Shown here: one piece after another, positions 41,538 to 51,586 of the stretch
Layout: every line of letters begins with the position of its first letter
How positions within the stretch are numbered: position 1 is the stretch's first letter
Assembly: GCF_013201895.1 (NCBI RefSeq)
Contig: NZ_CP053841.1
Coordinates: 1,612,001-1,676,000 of the forward strand
From: Campylobacter blaseri
Lineage (GTDB): Bacteria; Campylobacterota; Campylobacteria; Campylobacterales; Campylobacteraceae
DNA: 64,000 nt
Reading direction: 5' to 3'
Notes under the pieces: generated by a model
What the model was told of the DNA's origin: nothing
The model's input: the letters and a program-made list of their open reading frames with translations, nothing else
Databases searched by the model: none
Translations under genes and position numbers: made by a program

Positions 41538-42668
41538 TTATCGCACTGATAAATGCTTAGCTACTCTCTTTGCACTAGCAAATGCAAAATGTATATTATA
41601 TCCGCCAAGCATTCCGCTAACATCTAAAACTTCACCTATGAAAAATAAATTTTTTGTAAGTTTACTTTGACAATTTTCATCAATACCACAAACCTCTACT
41701 CCACCTTTTGTAATTTCAGCCCTATCAAAACCAAAATTACCAGCAGGAGCAAATTCATAATTTTGCAATTTTTGTAATTTTTCAAATTCATCTTCGTTTA
41801 ATTTATACATTTGTTTATCTTCTAAATTTTTTGATATTAAAAAAGATTTTATAAATCTTTTTGGAAGTGGAAAAAGTGTTGAGATTTGTTTTTTGCTACT
41901 TTTAAAATTAGATATTTTAAAATTTGGTAAAAAATTTATATAAATTTTGCCTTTTTCCCAAAACAAAGAGGCGTTTAAAATAGAAGGTCCGCTTATTCCT
42001 TTATGTGTAAAAAGTATATCGTCAAAAAACTCTCTATCTTTTACTTGCACCTTTGCTCTAAAACAAACTCCGCTAAGTCCTTTAAACCAAAACTCATCTT
42101 TTTGAACAGTAAAACCAACCAAAGCTGGATTTAGTTTTGATACTTTATGTCCAAATTTTAAAGCTATTTTATAGCCTATATCACTTACTCCTAATTTACT
42201 ATAGCTAAGTCCACCACTTGCAACAACCAAATTTTTGCACTTAAATAGCTTATCTTTTGTCTTGACTAAAAAAACATCATCTATCTTATCGACATCTAAT
42301 ACTTCGGTATTTAAAAATATTTTATGCTTATTTGCTTTTTTTACTAAAAAACTTAAAACCTCTTTTGACCCATTTTTACAAAAAAACTGATTGTTTTTAA
42401 TCTTTATAAAACTTAGCTCTTTAAAGAAATCAAGAACTTCAATATAACTTAAATTATCTAAAATTCTAGATATAAAATCAAAATTTCCTAAATAGTTATT
42501 GGCATTTATAAACTCGTTTGTGATATTGCATTTACCGCCGCCACTAGCAAGAATCTTTTTACCAACAGTTGAATTTTTTTCTAAAATTGCTACATTTTGT
42601 GAATTTAGTTTTGAAGCTAAAAACAAAGCACTTGCACCGCCACCTATTATGATAGTGTTAAATTCCAT
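41538..42668 (-). CDS. NAD(P)/FAD-dependent oxidoreductase, HI0933/YhiN family
   Basis: This is a 376-residue flavoprotein. The N-terminal FAD-binding motif IIIGGGASALFLASKL is followed by KILASGGGKCNITN, typical of HI0933-like proteins, and the C-terminal GEVLDVSGMLGGYNIHFAFASAKR closes the FAD site. The substrate is not established for the family. It ends just before the Sel1-repeat gene's neighbour region. A fragment of the same C-terminus, from another copy, lies at 36124. Confidence 0.92.
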   Translation of the reverse strand: MEFNTIIIGGGASALFLASKLNSQNVAILEKNSTVGKKILASGGGKCNITNEFINANNYLGNFDFISRILDNLSYIEVLDFFKELSFIKIKNNQFFCKNGSKEVLSFLVKKANKHKIFLNTEVLDVDKIDDVFLVKTKDKLFKCKNLVVASGGLSYSKLGVSDIGYKIALKFGHKVSKLNPALVGFTVQKDEFWFKGLSGVCFRAKVQVKDREFFDDILFTHKGISGPSILNASLFWEKGKIYINFLPNFKISNFKSSKKQISTLFPLPKRFIKSFLISKNLEDKQMYKLNEDEFEKLQKLQNYEFAPAGNFGFDRAEITKGGVEVCGIDENCQSKLTKNLFFIGEVLDVSGMLGGYNIHFAFASAKRVAKHLSVR

Positions 42669-42685
42669 ACAAGTGCTTTATTAAT

Positions 42686-43669
42686 TTATTTTTTTGTATT
42701 ATTGTTATCTATTTTTTCATTAGATTTTTGCTGTTTTTGTGCTTCGTTTACTAAATTAATTAAATTTTGAAGCATATTACAACCATTTTGATTTCCAAGA
42801 TCACAAGATTTTTTATACAAATTTGCAGATAATTGAATATCAGGATTTATATTATAAGCACCTGTTTGAAGAAAATAACCAAATCTTGTGCAAGCATTGC
42901 TTTCATTGTTTTGGCAAGCTATATTATAAATTTCAACTGCTTTTTTTACATCTTGTGCAATGCCTATTCCATTTTCATATAAAAATGCAATATTATTGCA
43001 AGCTACAAAATTTCCACCATTGCAGGATTTTTCATATAGTGAAAATGCCTTTTTCTCATCTTTATTTAAACCACCTACTCCATTTAAATAAAAAGCACCT
43101 AAATTGTTGCAAGCAAAATAGTTATCTTTATCACAAGAGATATTATAATTTACAACAGCTTGTTCATATTTTTTTTCATTTTGATACAGCAGAGCTGAAT
43201 TATTGCAAGAGTTAATATCTCCATTTTTGCAAGATTTTGAAAAATACTCTGCTGCTTTTAATAGATCTTTTTCTACATCAGCACCATTATAGTAAATTGT
43301 AGCTAAATTGTTACAAGCAATTATTGAATCGCTATCACAAGATTTCTTGAAATATTTTATTGCCTCAGTAATATTTTTACTCGTTGAGAGTCCATTTTGA
43401 TACAAAAAACCAACATTATTACAAGCTAAAGAATGATTTTTATCGCAAGCTTTTTTAAAGTTTTTAAATGCTTCATTATAATTAGCTTTTGATTTGTTAC
43501 TATCCTCTAAATACTTTAAACCTAAAGCAAAACAACTATCGCTAGTTCCTAGCATACATAAAGTTTTATCTTTAAAATTTTCATTAGTATTAAATTCTTT
43601 ATATATTGTGTATGAAAAAATACCCAAAACTAAAACGACTAAAATAAAAATTATTTTTTTCAAACTCAA
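42686..43669 (-). CDS. Sel1-like repeat protein with paired cysteines (Hcp family)
   Basis: The 327-residue protein starts with an anchor or signal segment (about 6-21), then about seven 36-residue Sel1/TPR-like alpha-alpha repeats, each with a Cys pair eight residues apart (patterns such as CDKNHSLACNNVGFLYQNG). Helicobacter Hcp proteins use such cysteine pairs as disulfides in the periplasm. It starts 17 bp upstream of the HI0933 gene's start. The C-terminus is Lys/Asn-rich. The binding partner is unknown. Confidence 0.88.
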   Translation of the reverse strand: MSLKKIIFILVVLVLGIFSYTIYKEFNTNENFKDKTLCMLGTSDSCFALGLKYLEDSNKSKANYNEAFKNFKKACDKNHSLACNNVGFLYQNGLSTSKNITEAIKYFKKSCDSDSIIACNNLATIYYNGADVEKDLLKAAEYFSKSCKNGDINSCNNSALLYQNEKKYEQAVVNYNISCDKDNYFACNNLGAFYLNGVGGLNKDEKKAFSLYEKSCNGGNFVACNNIAFLYENGIGIAQDVKKAVEIYNIACQNNESNACTRFGYFLQTGAYNINPDIQLSANLYKKSCDLGNQNGCNMLQNLINLVNEAQKQQKSNEKIDNNNTKK

Positions 43670-43776
43670 ACCTTTTTAAAATATTAATAGCTGTAAATTA
43701 TAGCATAATAAAAATTTTATTATTTTTAAATGCTTTTAAATATTTATGGTTTATAATTACTATTGAAAGGATTTTT

Positions 43777-43989
43777 ATGTCAATAATTGATAAAACTATA
43801 AGAATAATTTTAGGATTTACAATTTTAATATATTTTGGACTATTCTATCCAACATGGTGGTCACTTCTAGGACTTATACCCTTAATTTCAGGGGTTAATG
43901 ATTTTTGCCCTATCTATAAACTTTTAAAAAAAGGGGATAAACAAACAAAAGAAAAAAAAGATACTCCAAAGGAGAAAAAAGATTTTTAA
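43777..43989 (+). CDS. DUF2892/YgaP-type small membrane protein
   Basis: This 70-residue protein starts MSIIDKTIRIILGFTILIYFG and continues through a second helix (WWSLLGLIPLISGVNDFCPIYKLL), the typical two-helix DUF2892 pattern with a conserved FCP motif. A lysine-rich tail follows. In the family this domain often accompanies rhodanese or sulfur proteins. It stands alone here, with GAAAGGA upstream. Confidence 0.83.
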   Translation: MSIIDKTIRIILGFTILIYFGLFYPTWWSLLGLIPLISGVNDFCPIYKLLKKGDKQTKEKKDTPKEKKDF

Positions 43990-44027
43990 AACCTAAGAAA
44001 AAGTCAAACACAAATATTAATGAAAGT

Positions 44028-44393
44028 CTATTTAAAAATTAATACTCCAACATAACAAGCTAAAATAGACAAGCATACATTTGTAGCTATATTTAAAAAA
44101 AATGTAGCTATTTTTCCCTGTTCTAAAAATACTATATTTTCATAAGCAAAAGTTGAAAAAGTAGTCAAGGCTCCTAAAAACCCTGCTGTTATTAACATCT
44201 TAAACTCAACACTAATACTAATTTTACTAGAATATGAAAGAATTAACCCCATTAAAAAACTTCCTAAAATATTTACCATTAATGTTGCAAAACCCATTGG
44301 CAAAATTTTTAAACTTATTTGAGAAATTACAAATCTCAAAATTGCTCCAAAAAATCCCCCAAAACCTACAAAAAGTAAAATTTTAAAGCTCAT
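44028..44393 (-). CDS. crcB: fluoride ion channel CrcB
   Basis: CrcB/Fluc exports fluoride as a dual-topology dimer. The 121-residue protein has four membrane helices and the family motifs GGFFGAILRFVIS near the start, ATLMVNILGSFLMGLI (Asn in the pore) and GFLGALTTFSTFAYE. It overlaps plsC by 11 bases on the same strand. Confidence 0.94.
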   Translation of the reverse strand: MSFKILLFVGFGGFFGAILRFVISQISLKILPMGFATLMVNILGSFLMGLILSYSSKISISVEFKMLITAGFLGALTTFSTFAYENIVFLEQGKIATFFLNIATNVCLSILACYVGVLIFK

Positions 44394-45048
44394 CGTATAC
44401 CTTTTGCATTTTTTCTCTTAAATTTTTATACCAATTTTCATCGCTTACATCAAATACTTCCATACAAAAAACTTTTATCTCTCCACCTCTAACTTCAAAT
44501 TTTTTAACATCAAAATGTGATACTGTATTCTTTAAAACAATAGGTTGAACTTTTAAATTTAGCTTATCGACTAAAACTTTCGCTCCATCTTGAAATTTTA
44601 AAAGTTTTTCATCCCTTCCCCTAGTTCCTTCAGGAAACATCGCTATAACACGACCATCTTTTAACCTATCTTTGACATCCCTTATCAAAGTAACGATAGA
44701 GCGGGGATTATTTCTATCTACACTTATCATTTTTGGAAGAGTAAGAATTTTACCCAAGAAAAATATATCTCCTATCTCCTTTTTTGCAACCCAAGATAAG
44801 TTTTTAGGATACAACTCTTCTAAGATAATAATATCAAGCATACTTTTATGGTTTATTAAAATAATATCAGCATTTTCATCAAACTCACCTATTTTTTGGA
44901 GTTTATAGCCTATAAAATATCTTTGAAACTTTGCCCATATATTTCTTATTTTATGATTTTTATTTTTAAACATCATCATTAAAAATATGATGAAACATAT
45001 ACTTAATACACAATATATACAATAAAATATCCCTCTTATTTTAGCCAT
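44383..45048 (-). CDS. plsC: 1-acyl-sn-glycerol-3-phosphate acyltransferase
   Basis: PlsC adds the second acyl chain to make phosphatidic acid. The 221-residue protein has an N-terminal membrane helix (about 8-26), the catalytic NHKSMLD (HX4D), MISVDRNNPRS, and the FPEGTRGRDEKL glycerol-phosphate motif. It overlaps the MFS gene by eight bases and crcB by eleven, forming a three-gene operon. Confidence 0.94.
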   Translation of the reverse strand: MAKIRGIFYCIYCVLSICFIIFLMMMFKNKNHKIRNIWAKFQRYFIGYKLQKIGEFDENADIILINHKSMLDIIILEELYPKNLSWVAKKEIGDIFFLGKILTLPKMISVDRNNPRSIVTLIRDVKDRLKDGRVIAMFPEGTRGRDEKLLKFQDGAKVLVDKLNLKVQPIVLKNTVSHFDVKKFEVRGGEIKVFCMEVFDVSDENWYKNLREKMQKVYDEL

Positions 45049-46357
45049 TTTTTAATCCTAGATTCAAAAGTATATCTTCTTTTTTAATAAATTTTGAATT
45101 ATATTTTACAACAAAACTATTATCTTTTTGGTAAGATTCTATAAATCCTCTTAAATTTTGTAATCTATTCAAATCAGTATCTTTTAAGCTTTTTAAATCA
45201 AAATATAGATTTTTAAAATCAGCAGGGTTTGTCAGAGATATAAGAAGTAAAAACCACACTATAGCTATAATTGTAACAAACATAGCAAGCTCATGTAGTC
45301 CAAATTTACCCATCATATATCCAGCAAATACACCGCCTGCAAAATTACCAAAATATCCAGCACCATTAAAAATACCTAAAACCGCACCTTTTTGATCTGA
45401 TTTTGCAAATTTAGATGCTGTGCTTTGCATAATTGGCTCATGCATATTAAAGCCTATAAAAAAAATAACAATACCAATAATAAAAACCATTTGATTATCT
45501 GTTATAGCAAAAATTCCATATGCTAATATAAAAAGCACAATTCCAGATAGAAGTATCTGTTTAGCAAATCCTCTTTTTTCACCCATAGCACCAGCTAATC
45601 CCATAGCGACAAAGCCAAATACCATAGCTATAATATAAATTTTATATAAATTTTCATTTAAATATCCCATATTTTCAACAAGGACAATAGGTATAATGAA
45701 AAATGCCATAGTCATAAACATTTTTTGTAAGAAATTTGTAAAATTCATTAAAGCCAAATCTTTGTCTTTTAAAATTTCATATATGGTAATTTTTTCTTGT
45801 AAAGATTTTATTTTAATTTCCTTTGGAACTATAGTATAAAGCAAAACCAGACAAAGTATAGTAAGAAACGTGCTAATATGAAAAAGCGATGATAGTCCAA
45901 ATTTATCACTTAGTATAGGACTTAAAACCATAGAAAATGCAAAAGAAAGTCCTATCATTCCACCCATTATAGCCATAGCTTTGCCACGCTCTTCCTCTTT
46001 TATAAAATCGCTTATCATAGCAATAGCCACAGCGCCAACAGCACCACACCCTTGTAAAAATCTACCAAATATCATTACATATATGTCATTTGTAAAACCA
46101 CAAACCAATGAACCAATTATAAAAATTATAAGCCCTATTGCCATAGTATTTTTACGTCCAATTTTATCAGATAAAATACCAAATGGAGTCTGAAGAAGCA
46201 TCTGCATAAGTGCATAAATTCCCACACAAATGCCTATTAAAAATGTAGTAGCTCCTTCTAGGTTTTCAGCATATAAACTAAAAACTGGTAAAATTATAAA
46301 AAGTCCAAAAAATCTAGTTGCAACTATAAATGAAAGAGGCAGAGTTGTTTTAAACAT
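45041..46357 (-). CDS. MFS family transporter
   Basis: This 438-residue major facilitator has about 12 helices. The signature loop between helices 2 and 3 (GILSDKIGRKNTM) and the matching GRFLQGCGAVGAV helix 4 are of the drug/H+ antiporter type. A cytoplasmic C-terminal tail of about 60 residues follows (YFDLKSLKDTDLNRLQ...), longer than usual. The substrate is unknown. It leads the operon with plsC and crcB. Confidence 0.87.
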   Translation of the reverse strand: MFKTTLPLSFIVATRFFGLFIILPVFSLYAENLEGATTFLIGICVGIYALMQMLLQTPFGILSDKIGRKNTMAIGLIIFIIGSLVCGFTNDIYVMIFGRFLQGCGAVGAVAIAMISDFIKEEERGKAMAIMGGMIGLSFAFSMVLSPILSDKFGLSSLFHISTFLTILCLVLLYTIVPKEIKIKSLQEKITIYEILKDKDLALMNFTNFLQKMFMTMAFFIIPIVLVENMGYLNENLYKIYIIAMVFGFVAMGLAGAMGEKRGFAKQILLSGIVLFILAYGIFAITDNQMVFIIGIVIFFIGFNMHEPIMQSTASKFAKSDQKGAVLGIFNGAGYFGNFAGGVFAGYMMGKFGLHELAMFVTIIAIVWFLLLISLTNPADFKNLYFDLKSLKDTDLNRLQNLRGFIESYQKDNSFVVKYNSKFIKKEDILLNLGLKNG

Positions 46358-46461
46358 ATATTTCCTTTTTAAAAAAGGATTATTTTATCATAACTCATAA
46401 AATAAAAACAAAATTAACATAAAATTTGATAAAATTAATAAATTTTACTAAAGGTTTTAAA

Positions 46462-47079
46462 TTGAAAATAGTTATAGCAACAGGTAACAAAAATAAAGTT
46501 AAAGAGATAAAAGATTTTTATAATAAATTTGAAATTTATGCATTAGACGAGCTTATAAAGCCTTTTGAAATAGTTGAAAATGGTAAAAGCTTTAAAGAAA
46601 ATGCACTAATAAAATCAAAAGCAGTATTTGAGGCTTTAAGTGAAAAACAAAAAGATGAATTTATAGTTTTAAGTGATGATAGTGGAATTTGTGTTGATGC
46701 ATTAAGCGGAAATCCTGGGATACATAGTGCAAGATATAGTGGCAAAAATGCGACAGATAAAACAAACAGAGCAAAAATTATTTTAGAGCTTAATAAATTA
46801 GGATTAAGTTCAGCAAATGCCCACTATACCGCATGTATAGCAATATCTTCTAAATTTGGAGATTATACTACACATGGATTTATGTATGGAAAAGTGATTA
46901 ATGAGGAGCGTGGAGAAAATGGATTTGGATATGACTTTATGTTTATTCCAAATGGTTTTACTCAAACTATTGGGGAATTAAGCCAAGATATAAAACTTCA
47001 AATTTCTCACAGATCAAAAGGACTAGAACTTGCGAAATTTATATTAAATATTTTAGAAAAAAACTATAGGATGAAATAA
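46462..47079 (+). CDS. rdgB: XTP/dITP pyrophosphatase (RdgB/HAM1)
   Basis: This enzyme hydrolyses non-canonical purine triphosphates to keep them out of DNA. The 205-residue protein starts with [18 protein letters not shown] and has the [11 protein letters not shown] and [13 protein letters not shown] motifs. The start is TTG 46462, with AAAGG upstream; a longer frame from 46426 is unlikely. The stop overlaps the next start by one base (TAATG), leading into the barnase-like gene. Confidence 0.93.
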   Translation: MKIVIATGNKNKVKEIKDFYNKFEIYALDELIKPFEIVENGKSFKENALIKSKAVFEALSEKQKDEFIVLSDDSGICVDALSGNPGIHSARYSGKNATDKTNRAKIILELNKLGLSSANAHYTACIAISSKFGDYTTHGFMYGKVINEERGENGFGYDFMFIPNGFTQTIGELSQDIKLQISHRSKGLELAKFILNILEKNYRMK

Positions 47080-47567
47080 TGTATAAAAAAATACTACCAA
47101 TATTAATATTCTTATTTGTGGCTATATTTAGCTTTATATATCAAACAGATGAAGCAACAGCCCCAAAGCAAACTTATAGTGAACAACAATATAAAATCAA
47201 CAAAAATCAAAGCATTGTTCAAAATGGTTCTTATACATCTAAAAAAGAGGTTTCTTCCTATATTTTTAAATACAAATCACTTCCAAAAAACTATATAACT
47301 AAAAAAGAGGCTATGAAACTTGGTTGGCAAAGCAAGAGTTATAATCTTTGGGATGTAGCACCCAATAAAAGCATAGGCGGAGATAGGTTTGGTAACTATG
47401 AAAATAAATTACCAAATAAAAGTGGAAGAGTTTGGAGAGAGTGCGATATAGATTATAAAGGCGGTAACAGAAATGCAAAAAGATTAGTTTTTTCAAATGA
47501 TGGGTTGATTTATTATACAAGCGATCACTATAATAGTTTTGAAAAAATAGATAAGGTTGTAAAGTGA
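47079..47567 (+). CDS. exported barnase-like ribonuclease
   Basis: The 162-residue precursor has a signal or anchor segment (about 4-20). The mature domain matches barnase over its whole core: YITKKEAMKLGW, then GGDRFGNYENKLP, GRVWRECDIDY with catalytic Glu121, NAKRLVFSNDGLIYYTSDHY with Arg135 and His150. All three barnase catalytic residues are in place. It would cut RNA, presumably outside the cytoplasm. The next gene, coupled by GTGA, is its barstar inhibitor. Confidence 0.92.
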   Translation: MYKKILPILIFLFVAIFSFIYQTDEATAPKQTYSEQQYKINKNQSIVQNGSYTSKKEVSSYIFKYKSLPKNYITKKEAMKLGWQSKSYNLWDVAPNKSIGGDRFGNYENKLPNKSGRVWRECDIDYKGGNRNAKRLVFSNDGLIYYTSDHYNSFEKIDKVVK

Positions 47568-47860
47568 AAAAAATAGTTATAGATGGAAGATTTATAAAAC
47601 ACGAAACAGATGTTCATAGGTATTTAATAAAAAAGTTTAAGTTTCCAGTTTACTATGGTAAAAACCTAGATGCACTATGGGACTCCTTAAATGAGATAGA
47701 TGAAAAAACTACAATAGTTTTAAAAAATCCTGATATTTTTAGAAAAAACTATAAAAATTTTGATGCTTTGTTGTCTCTTTTTAATGATTTGAAAAATGAA
47801 AATGAACTTATTAGATTTGAAATAAAAACTAACAAAACAACGAAAAAAGAGAAAAAGTGA
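47564..47860 (+). CDS. barstar-like ribonuclease inhibitor
   Basis: This is a 98-residue cytosolic protein of the barstar fold. The inhibitory segment YYGKNLDALWDSL corresponds to barstar's Tyr/Asn/Asp loop that plugs the RNase active site. GTG start overlapping the RNase stop (GTGA). It would protect the cell from RNase not yet exported. The C-terminus is very lysine-rich. It is coupled in turn to the HAD gene by another GTGA. Confidence 0.9.
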   Translation: MKKIVIDGRFIKHETDVHRYLIKKFKFPVYYGKNLDALWDSLNEIDEKTTIVLKNPDIFRKNYKNFDALLSLFNDLKNENELIRFEIKTNKTTKKEKK

Positions 47861-48447
47861 ATTTAGTTTTATTTGATTTTGATGGAACCATAACGCGTGA
47901 TGACTCGCTTTTAGAATTTATAGCCTATGTTGTTGGTTTTAAGAAATTTTTTCGTGGAATTTTCCTACTTTCTCCAATTTTACTTGCTTATAAGCTAAAA
48001 ATTATTAGTAATAACTACACAAGAAGAAAACTAATGAAATATTTTTTTGCTGGAATGAGTGTTAAAAATTTTAATAAAATTTGCAAAAAATACTCAACTA
48101 CTCACATTGAAGATATTCTTAAAAACTCCGCTATGAAAAAAATAAACAACTATAAACAAAATGGTGATTTAGTTGTTATAGTTACAGCTTCTTTAGAAGA
48201 CTGGCTATATCCTTGGTGTAAAGCTAATAATCTTGAGCTTTTAGGTACAAAAATAGAGAAAAAAGATGGAGTTATAACAGGTGAAATTGATGGTAAAAAC
48301 TGTTATGGAATTGAAAAGGTAAGGCGAATAAAAGAGACTTATGATATAAGTAAATTTGATAAAATAATAGCTTATGGCGATAGTAGAGGAGATAAAGAGA
48401 TGCTTAAATTTGCTGATGAGAGTTATTTTAGAAAATTTAAAGATTAA
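47857..48447 (+). CDS. HAD-IB family hydrolase (phosphoserine phosphatase-like)
   Basis: The 196-residue protein has the HAD nucleophile motif DFDGTI (Asp7, Asp9), a helical cap with GFKKFFRGIFLLSP, motif II VTASLEDW, and motif IV YGDSRGDKEML. Family members remove phosphate from phosphoserine, phosphocholine-like or lysophospholipid substrates; which applies here is not readable. It is the last gene of the rdgB-RNase-barstar-HAD operon. Confidence 0.88.
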   Translation: MNLVLFDFDGTITRDDSLLEFIAYVVGFKKFFRGIFLLSPILLAYKLKIISNNYTRRKLMKYFFAGMSVKNFNKICKKYSTTHIEDILKNSAMKKINNYKQNGDLVVIVTASLEDWLYPWCKANNLELLGTKIEKKDGVITGEIDGKNCYGIEKVRRIKETYDISKFDKIIAYGDSRGDKEMLKFADESYFRKFKD

Positions 48448-48767
48448 TTTCTAGTTTTAATTAAAATAAAATTAATGTTTACCACTTTAAAATACTTTTA
48501 TAATCTTGATGAGTGTAATTTGCCAATACCTTGTAATTTTGTATTATATAACAAAGTGGAATTTGTTTTTACCTAAATTCTTTTCAATTTTATAATAAAT
48601 AATGTTTTTTCTAATTTATTATAAATAAGCTCATATTATTGTATTTTGCAAACTCGAGATTGACTATTTCAACAATATAAATGGGGTAAGTTTTGCTATT
48701 ATATAATATTAATAAAAAGATTAGTATTTTTGTAATTGTATATTTGATAGAAAATTATACCTTAGAA
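48448..48767. other. AT-rich gap between convergent genes
   Basis: About 320 bp with no gene or clear structure apart from the hairpin at its right end. Confidence 0.5.
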
Positions 48768-48794
48768 ATTTAGAGTGGAATTTCCACTCTAAAT
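48768..48794 (-). terminator. terminator of gltS
   Basis: A near-perfect palindrome (ATTTAGAGTGG / CCACTCTAAAT) ending a few bases before the gltS stop at 48800. Confidence 0.75.
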
Positions 48795-48799
48795 ATATA

Positions 48800-50071
48800 T
48801 TAAGCAAACATAGGTAAAAATAGATATAGTTTTATAACGATAGCATTTGCAATATCAATAAAAAATCCACCCATTACAGGAACAACTATAAAAGATATTC
48901 TTGAAGGTCCAAAGTGGTCAGTTACTGTTTGAAGATTTGCAATTGCTGTTGGTGTTGCACCCATACCAAACCCACAATGTCCAGCAACCAAACAAGCTGC
49001 ATTATAATCTTTACCACAAACCCCAAATGTTACATATCTTACATAAAGAATTAATGCGATAGTTTGAACTACTAATAAAATCAAAAGCGGAAGTGCAAGC
49101 CTTGTAAGCTCCACTAAATTTAGTGTCATAATAGCCATAGCAAGGAAAAATGATAAACAAACATTGCCAACCACACCAACTTCTCTATTAAATACTTGAT
49201 GAATATTAAAGTATGATAGTGCATTTCTTATAACAATACCTGAGAATAGACACCAAACAAATGTAGGAAGTGCAACTGCTGTTCCTTTTGTAATGTAAGC
49301 TATAAAAGTTCCACAAAACATAGCTAATGCAAATAGCCCTAAGCTTCTTGTTAAAGAGTAAGGAGTTATTAATCTTTGTTTATGAACATTATCAAAAACT
49401 TCATTTTCATTAGGGTCAACATCATATGGCTCTTCGGTTGATTTAAGATTATATTTTTTAATCAAATGTTGAGCTATAGGGCCACCTATTAAACCACCTG
49501 CAATTAGTCCATAAGTAGCACTTGCCATAGCAACTTCTTTTGCTGCTGTAAAATCATAAGGAGAAGCTTTAAAAACATCACTCCATGCAGCACCAGTTCC
49601 GTGACCTCCACTAAGTGTAATTGAACCACCAAGCAAACCAAGTAAAGGATTTTCGCCAAGAAGGCTCATTATGCTAACACCTATGGCATTTTGAACTATC
49701 AAGAAAAAACAAACAACAATACCAAAGGTTAAAAGCAGTTTTCCGCCTTTTCTTAAACTTGCAAAATCAGCACTTAACCCAACTGATGTAAAAAACATGA
49801 GCATAAATGGTGTTTTAATGCTCTCTTCAAACGCAAGCCTAATGTCAAATACAACACTAATTATAAAAAATACTAATGCCGCGATCAAACCACCCGTTAC
49901 AGGAACTGGTATATAATATTTATTCAAAAATTTTGAATTATCTGTTATAAACGCACCAATTAAAAGCACCCCACATATAGCTACAAAAGTAGCATAAAAA
50001 TCAAATGTCATTAATTGGTATGTTCCATCCTCTGTTACTTTTTGTACAATATCTACAAAACCTAAATTCAT
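48800..50071 (-). CDS. gltS: sodium/glutamate symporter
   Basis: GltS imports glutamate with sodium. The 423-residue protein has about ten helices. The family signature GGHGTGAAWSDVF in the first reentrant loop and AGHCGFGMGATPTAIANLQT in the second are both intact. It is monocistronic, with AAAAAGGAG upstream. Glutamate is a main carbon source for many Campylobacter. Confidence 0.94.
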   Translation of the reverse strand: MNLGFVDIVQKVTEDGTYQLMTFDFYATFVAICGVLLIGAFITDNSKFLNKYYIPVPVTGGLIAALVFFIISVVFDIRLAFEESIKTPFMLMFFTSVGLSADFASLRKGGKLLLTFGIVVCFFLIVQNAIGVSIMSLLGENPLLGLLGGSITLSGGHGTGAAWSDVFKASPYDFTAAKEVAMASATYGLIAGGLIGGPIAQHLIKKYNLKSTEEPYDVDPNENEVFDNVHKQRLITPYSLTRSLGLFALAMFCGTFIAYITKGTAVALPTFVWCLFSGIVIRNALSYFNIHQVFNREVGVVGNVCLSFFLAMAIMTLNLVELTRLALPLLILLVVQTIALILYVRYVTFGVCGKDYNAACLVAGHCGFGMGATPTAIANLQTVTDHFGPSRISFIVVPVMGGFFIDIANAIVIKLYLFLPMFA

Positions 50072-50346
50072 ATATCTCCTTTTTATTTTATTGAGCTTAT
50101 TTTACAATTATTATATTTAAATTTAACTATATGTAAAAATTTAAATATAATTTTTAAACATCCTCAAAAGTCTTAAGTACTATTATAATCTTAAATATTA
50201 ACTAAAAAATATAAAATAACATTAGTATGTCAATTTTAATTTTTATTGTGTAAATTTTACTCAATACCAAACCTTATAATACAATTTCCAATTTTTAAAT
50301 TTATCTATTTTTGATAAAATATAAGAAATTTATTACAAGGATAAAA
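50072..50346. promoter_or_regulatory. divergent intergenic region of gltS and the polyamine gene
   Basis: A 275-bp AT-rich spacer between divergent genes that must hold both promoters. No operator was recognised. Confidence 0.4.
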
Positions 50347-51576
50347 ATGGCAAATATTTTAATAATTGGAGCTGGTGGAGTTAGCCAAGTAGCAACTATA
50401 AAATGTGCTATGAATAGCAATGTATTTAGTAAAATTACTCTAGCAAGTAGAACAAAAAGTAAGTGCGATAATATAGCTAAGTTTATAAAAGATAGGCTTG
50501 GAGTTACGATAGAAACTGCACAAATTGATGCTGATGATACAAATGCAGTTGTAGAACTTATTAAAAAAACAGGTGCAAATTTGCTTTTAAATGTGGCTTT
50601 GCCTTATCAAGATTTAACACTTATGGATGCTTGTGTAAAAGCAGGAATTCCTTACATGGATACAGCAAACTACGAACACCCTGACACTGCTAAATTTGAG
50701 TATAAACTTCAATGGGCAAAAGATGAGGATTTTAAAAAAGCAAATACTATGGCACTTTTAGGAAGTGGGTTTGACCCAGGGGTTACAAATGTTTTTTGTG
50801 CATATGCACAGCAATATCTTTTTGATGAGATTAACTATATAGATATACTTGATTGCAATGCAGGAGACCATGGATATGCTTTTGCAACAAATTTTAACCC
50901 TGAAATTAATTTACGCGAAGTAAGTGCAAAAGGAAGATATTGGCAAAAAGATAAAAATGGGGTTGGCAAGTGGATAGAAACTGAGCCTATGGAGATAATG
51001 TTTAAATGGGATTATCCAAAAGTTGGTGTAAAAGATAGCTATTTGCTTTACCATGAAGAGCTTGAGAGTTTGTCTAAAAATATTAAAGGACTAAAACAAA
51101 TTCGCTTTTTTATGACCTTTGGACAAAGCTATTTAACTCATATGAAATGCTTAGAAAATGTTGGAATGCTTAGAATTGATGAGGTTGAACATAATGGCGT
51201 TAAAATAGTTCCAATTCAGTTTTTAAAAACCCTGCTTCCAGATCCAGCAAGCTTAGGTCCTAGAACAAAAGGCAAAACAAATATAGGTTGTGTAATTCGT
51301 GGCTTTAAAGATGGAAAAGAAAAACAAGTTTATATCTACAATGTATGCGACCACGAAGAGTGCTATAAAGAAACTGGTGCTCAAGCAGTAAGTTATACAA
51401 CAGGTGTTCCTGCAATGATAGGCTCTATGATGATAGCTCGTGGAATTTGGAGTGGAAAAGGCGTGTTTAATATGGAAAATTTTGATGCAAAACCATTTAT
51501 GGATGAGCTTAACAAACAGGGCTTACCATGGGAGATAATTGAGATGAAACCTGGTGAGAGATACGAAGTAGAATAA
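50347..51576 (+). CDS. carboxynorspermidine/carboxyspermidine dehydrogenase
   Basis: This NADPH enzyme condenses putrescine or diaminopropane with aspartate semialdehyde, giving carboxyspermidine or carboxynorspermidine for NspC. The 409-residue protein is a saccharopine-dehydrogenase relative: [20 protein letters not shown] Rossmann motif, then [31 protein letters not shown], and the C-terminal [14 protein letters not shown]. The start is ATG 50347, with AAGGA upstream (an in-frame start at 50311 has none). It is followed by thiC after 10 bp. Confidence 0.92.
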   Translation: MANILIIGAGGVSQVATIKCAMNSNVFSKITLASRTKSKCDNIAKFIKDRLGVTIETAQIDADDTNAVVELIKKTGANLLLNVALPYQDLTLMDACVKAGIPYMDTANYEHPDTAKFEYKLQWAKDEDFKKANTMALLGSGFDPGVTNVFCAYAQQYLFDEINYIDILDCNAGDHGYAFATNFNPEINLREVSAKGRYWQKDKNGVGKWIETEPMEIMFKWDYPKVGVKDSYLLYHEELESLSKNIKGLKQIRFFMTFGQSYLTHMKCLENVGMLRIDEVEHNGVKIVPIQFLKTLLPDPASLGPRTKGKTNIGCVIRGFKDGKEKQVYIYNVCDHEECYKETGAQAVSYTTGVPAMIGSMMIARGIWSGKGVFNMENFDAKPFMDELNKQGLPWEIIEMKPGERYEVE

Positions 51577-51586
51577 AAGGATTGTT

